From JTS-RE9 sp964649195 (GTDB taxonomy: Bacteria; Planctomycetota; Phycisphaerae; Phycisphaerales; Phycisphaeraceae): a DNA stretch of 9,637 nt. The stretch lies in contig CAZYPK010000184.1 in assembly GCA_964649195.1 (NCBI GenBank), forward strand, positions 1 through 9,637, given 5' to 3'. Both the position numbers and the translations under genes were made by a program. This document shows, in pieces, positions 6,102 to 9,637 of the stretch. Each line of letters opens with the position of its first letter. Position 1 is the stretch's first letter. The notes beneath the pieces are model-generated. The model was not told the origin of the DNA, did not search any database, and worked only from the letters and a program-made list of their open reading frames with translations.

Positions 6102-6575
6102 ATGATGGTTCGATCCAATACAGCGGCCAATCCTTTCGCGGTGCTCTCTGCGCTGAGCGACATCGAACGTCGCTCGCAGCAGGGGAGTTCCGACTACAAG
6201 CGGCAGCACGTGCGAAAGAGCGTGCGGGGCGAAGCGGTGCTCCAGAGCCTGGAGGATGCCTCGTTCGAGACCGGCTGCCTGCGCGTTCAGCTTCGTGACA
6301 TCAGCCTGGTGGGCGTCGGATTCCTGTCGAGCGCAGCGATGGAACCAGGCTCGCTCTGGCGGGTGCTTTTCATCAGCCGCAACCATGTGGTGGGCTGGCA
6401 GAACATCATCGTGCGCCACTGCCGCGAAATCACCGAAGGGGTGTTTCTCGTCGGAAGCCAGTTTGCGATGGACCCCGGCCTGCTCCAGACGCTGGGCCTT
6501 TCGCTCGAATCGCTGCGCGGCAACGATGAGGACATCTTCGAAGAGAGCGGCCATCTGCTGCCCGACGGCAAGTAG
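6102..6575 (+). CDS. PilZ-domain protein (c-di-GMP receptor)
   Basis: A 157-residue cytoplasmic protein, essentially a stand-alone PilZ domain. The two c-di-GMP contact motifs are both present: RQHVR (R34-xxx-R38) and DISLVG (D66-x-S68-xx-G71). They are followed by beta-strand-rich segments (LWRVLFISR, NIIVRHCREI, VFLVGSQF) and a short acidic tail. It should bind cyclic di-GMP and alter a partner, but no effector domain is fused and the neighbours do not identify a partner. ATG codons at 6102 and 6105 are both possible. GGAG (6092-6095) favours either one, and 6102 is given here. The frame is open upstream to a TTG at 6030, which is not favoured. The 225 bases between the terminator at 5876 and this start hold no gene; they contain an imperfect inverted pair around GACGGACCCCC (5905-5915) and GGGGGTCCG (6039-6047). 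The stop codon directly precedes a REP-like hairpin. Confidence 0.85.
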   Translation: MMVRSNTAANPFAVLSALSDIERRSQQGSSDYKRQHVRKSVRGEAVLQSLEDASFETGCLRVQLRDISLVGVGFLSSAAMEPGSLWRVLFISRNHVVGWQNIIVRHCREITEGVFLVGSQFAMDPGLLQTLGLSLESLRGNDEDIFEESGHLLPDGK

Positions 6576-6603
6576 AGCCGCGACTCAACGAGTCGCGGAC
6601 GTG
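6576..6603 (+). repeat. REP-like hairpin, copy 3, at the pilZ stop codon
   Basis: The stem CCGCGACT (6578-6585) pairs with AGTCGCGG (6591-6598) around CAACG, followed by ACGTG. It begins on the base after the pilZ stop TAG (6573-6575). It is identical to copy 1 in stem and loop. Confidence 0.85.
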
Positions 6604-6642
6604 CCCCCGGCCCCCGGCCCCCGGCCCCCGGCCCCCGGGGGC
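6604..6642. repeat. Heptamer array (CCCCCGG)x5 ending in a palindrome
   Basis: Five exact tandem copies (6604-6638) are followed by bases that complete the 12-base palindrome GCCCCCGGGGGC (6631-6642). It adjoins the REP-like hairpin in the pilZ-carB intergenic region. Such an array is a likely site of length change. Confidence 0.85.
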
Positions 6643-6748
6643 AGCCTCAAGGGTGGCCCAGCGCACCTTTTCTTTCAGCCTCGATCGGCGCCCGGTCGTT
6701 TTCGCGTTCCGTGATCCGCTGCGCGACGGTCACTCCATTCTTGTCGCT

Positions 6749-6776
6749 CACGTCCGCGACGTGTTACGTCGCGGCT
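6749..6776 (-). repeat. REP-like hairpin, copy 4, downstream of carB
   Basis: On the minus strand the stem CCGCGACG pairs with CGTCGCGG around TAACA, followed by GACGTG. It starts 12 bases beyond the carB stop codon (6789-6791) and faces copy 3 across about 145 bases. The paired bases at the top of the stem differ from the other copies, with pairing kept. Confidence 0.85.
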
Positions 6777-6788
6777 GATGCCGGACCC

Positions 6789-9637
<2,849 letters not shown>

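Overview
The window is about 9.6 kb of GC-rich bacterial chromosome, most likely from a member of the Planctomycetota, with Phycisphaerae as the best guess. This rests on the CarB linker style, little use of Shine-Dalgarno sites on the minus strand, and dense families of short tandem repeats. It is inference, because no rRNA or other marker gene is present. Six genes are supported. On the minus strand are a GT39-like membrane glycosyltransferase (71-1387), an RsuA-type rRNA pseudouridine synthase (1955-2686), a metal-dependent amidohydrolase (2763-4025) and the 3' two thirds of carB (6789-9637, cut by the right edge). On the plus strand are an OmpA-domain lipoprotein with a small lipoprotein behind it (4538-5419, 5495-5764) and a PilZ-domain protein (6102-6575).

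Layout from left to right: a nonamer array abuts the glycosyltransferase stop codon. Its upstream region holds a large heptamer-built inverted repeat (1404-1550), an unassigned stretch ending in a plus-strand terminator (1746-1775) and a convergent pair of REP-like hairpins. Next come rsuA and the amidohydrolase, separated by a second type of hairpin. A 0.5 kb mosaic of at least four short-period repeat families (4021-4406) lies between the divergent amidohydrolase and OmpA genes. The two lipoprotein genes end in a strong intrinsic terminator (5847-5876). pilZ and carB converge on a second pair of REP-like hairpins.

The genes are mostly housekeeping or cell-envelope genes: pyrimidine/arginine precursor synthesis (carB), 16S rRNA modification (rsuA), a nucleoside-type deaminase family member, a peptidoglycan-linking lipoprotein with a small companion, a c-di-GMP receptor domain and a lipid-linked sugar transferase. 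They do not form one pathway.

The striking feature is the repeat biology. Three separate in-frame inserts of 39-44 codons interrupt the second ATP-grasp half of CarB. Insert 2 is built from the same heptamer (GGATTTC) and octamer (GGCACGRA) families as the intergenic mosaic, insert 3 from the octamer family alone, and insert 1 from a GGCCT-rich inverted repeat. The heptamer and octamer periods are not multiples of three and the arrays are free of stop codons on both strands, so they can be read through in any frame. One octamer array also appears to supply the start codon of the amidohydrolase. Separately, REP-like hairpins with a YAACR loop and compensatory stem changes sit at, or within about 18 bases of, the 3' ends of transcription units.
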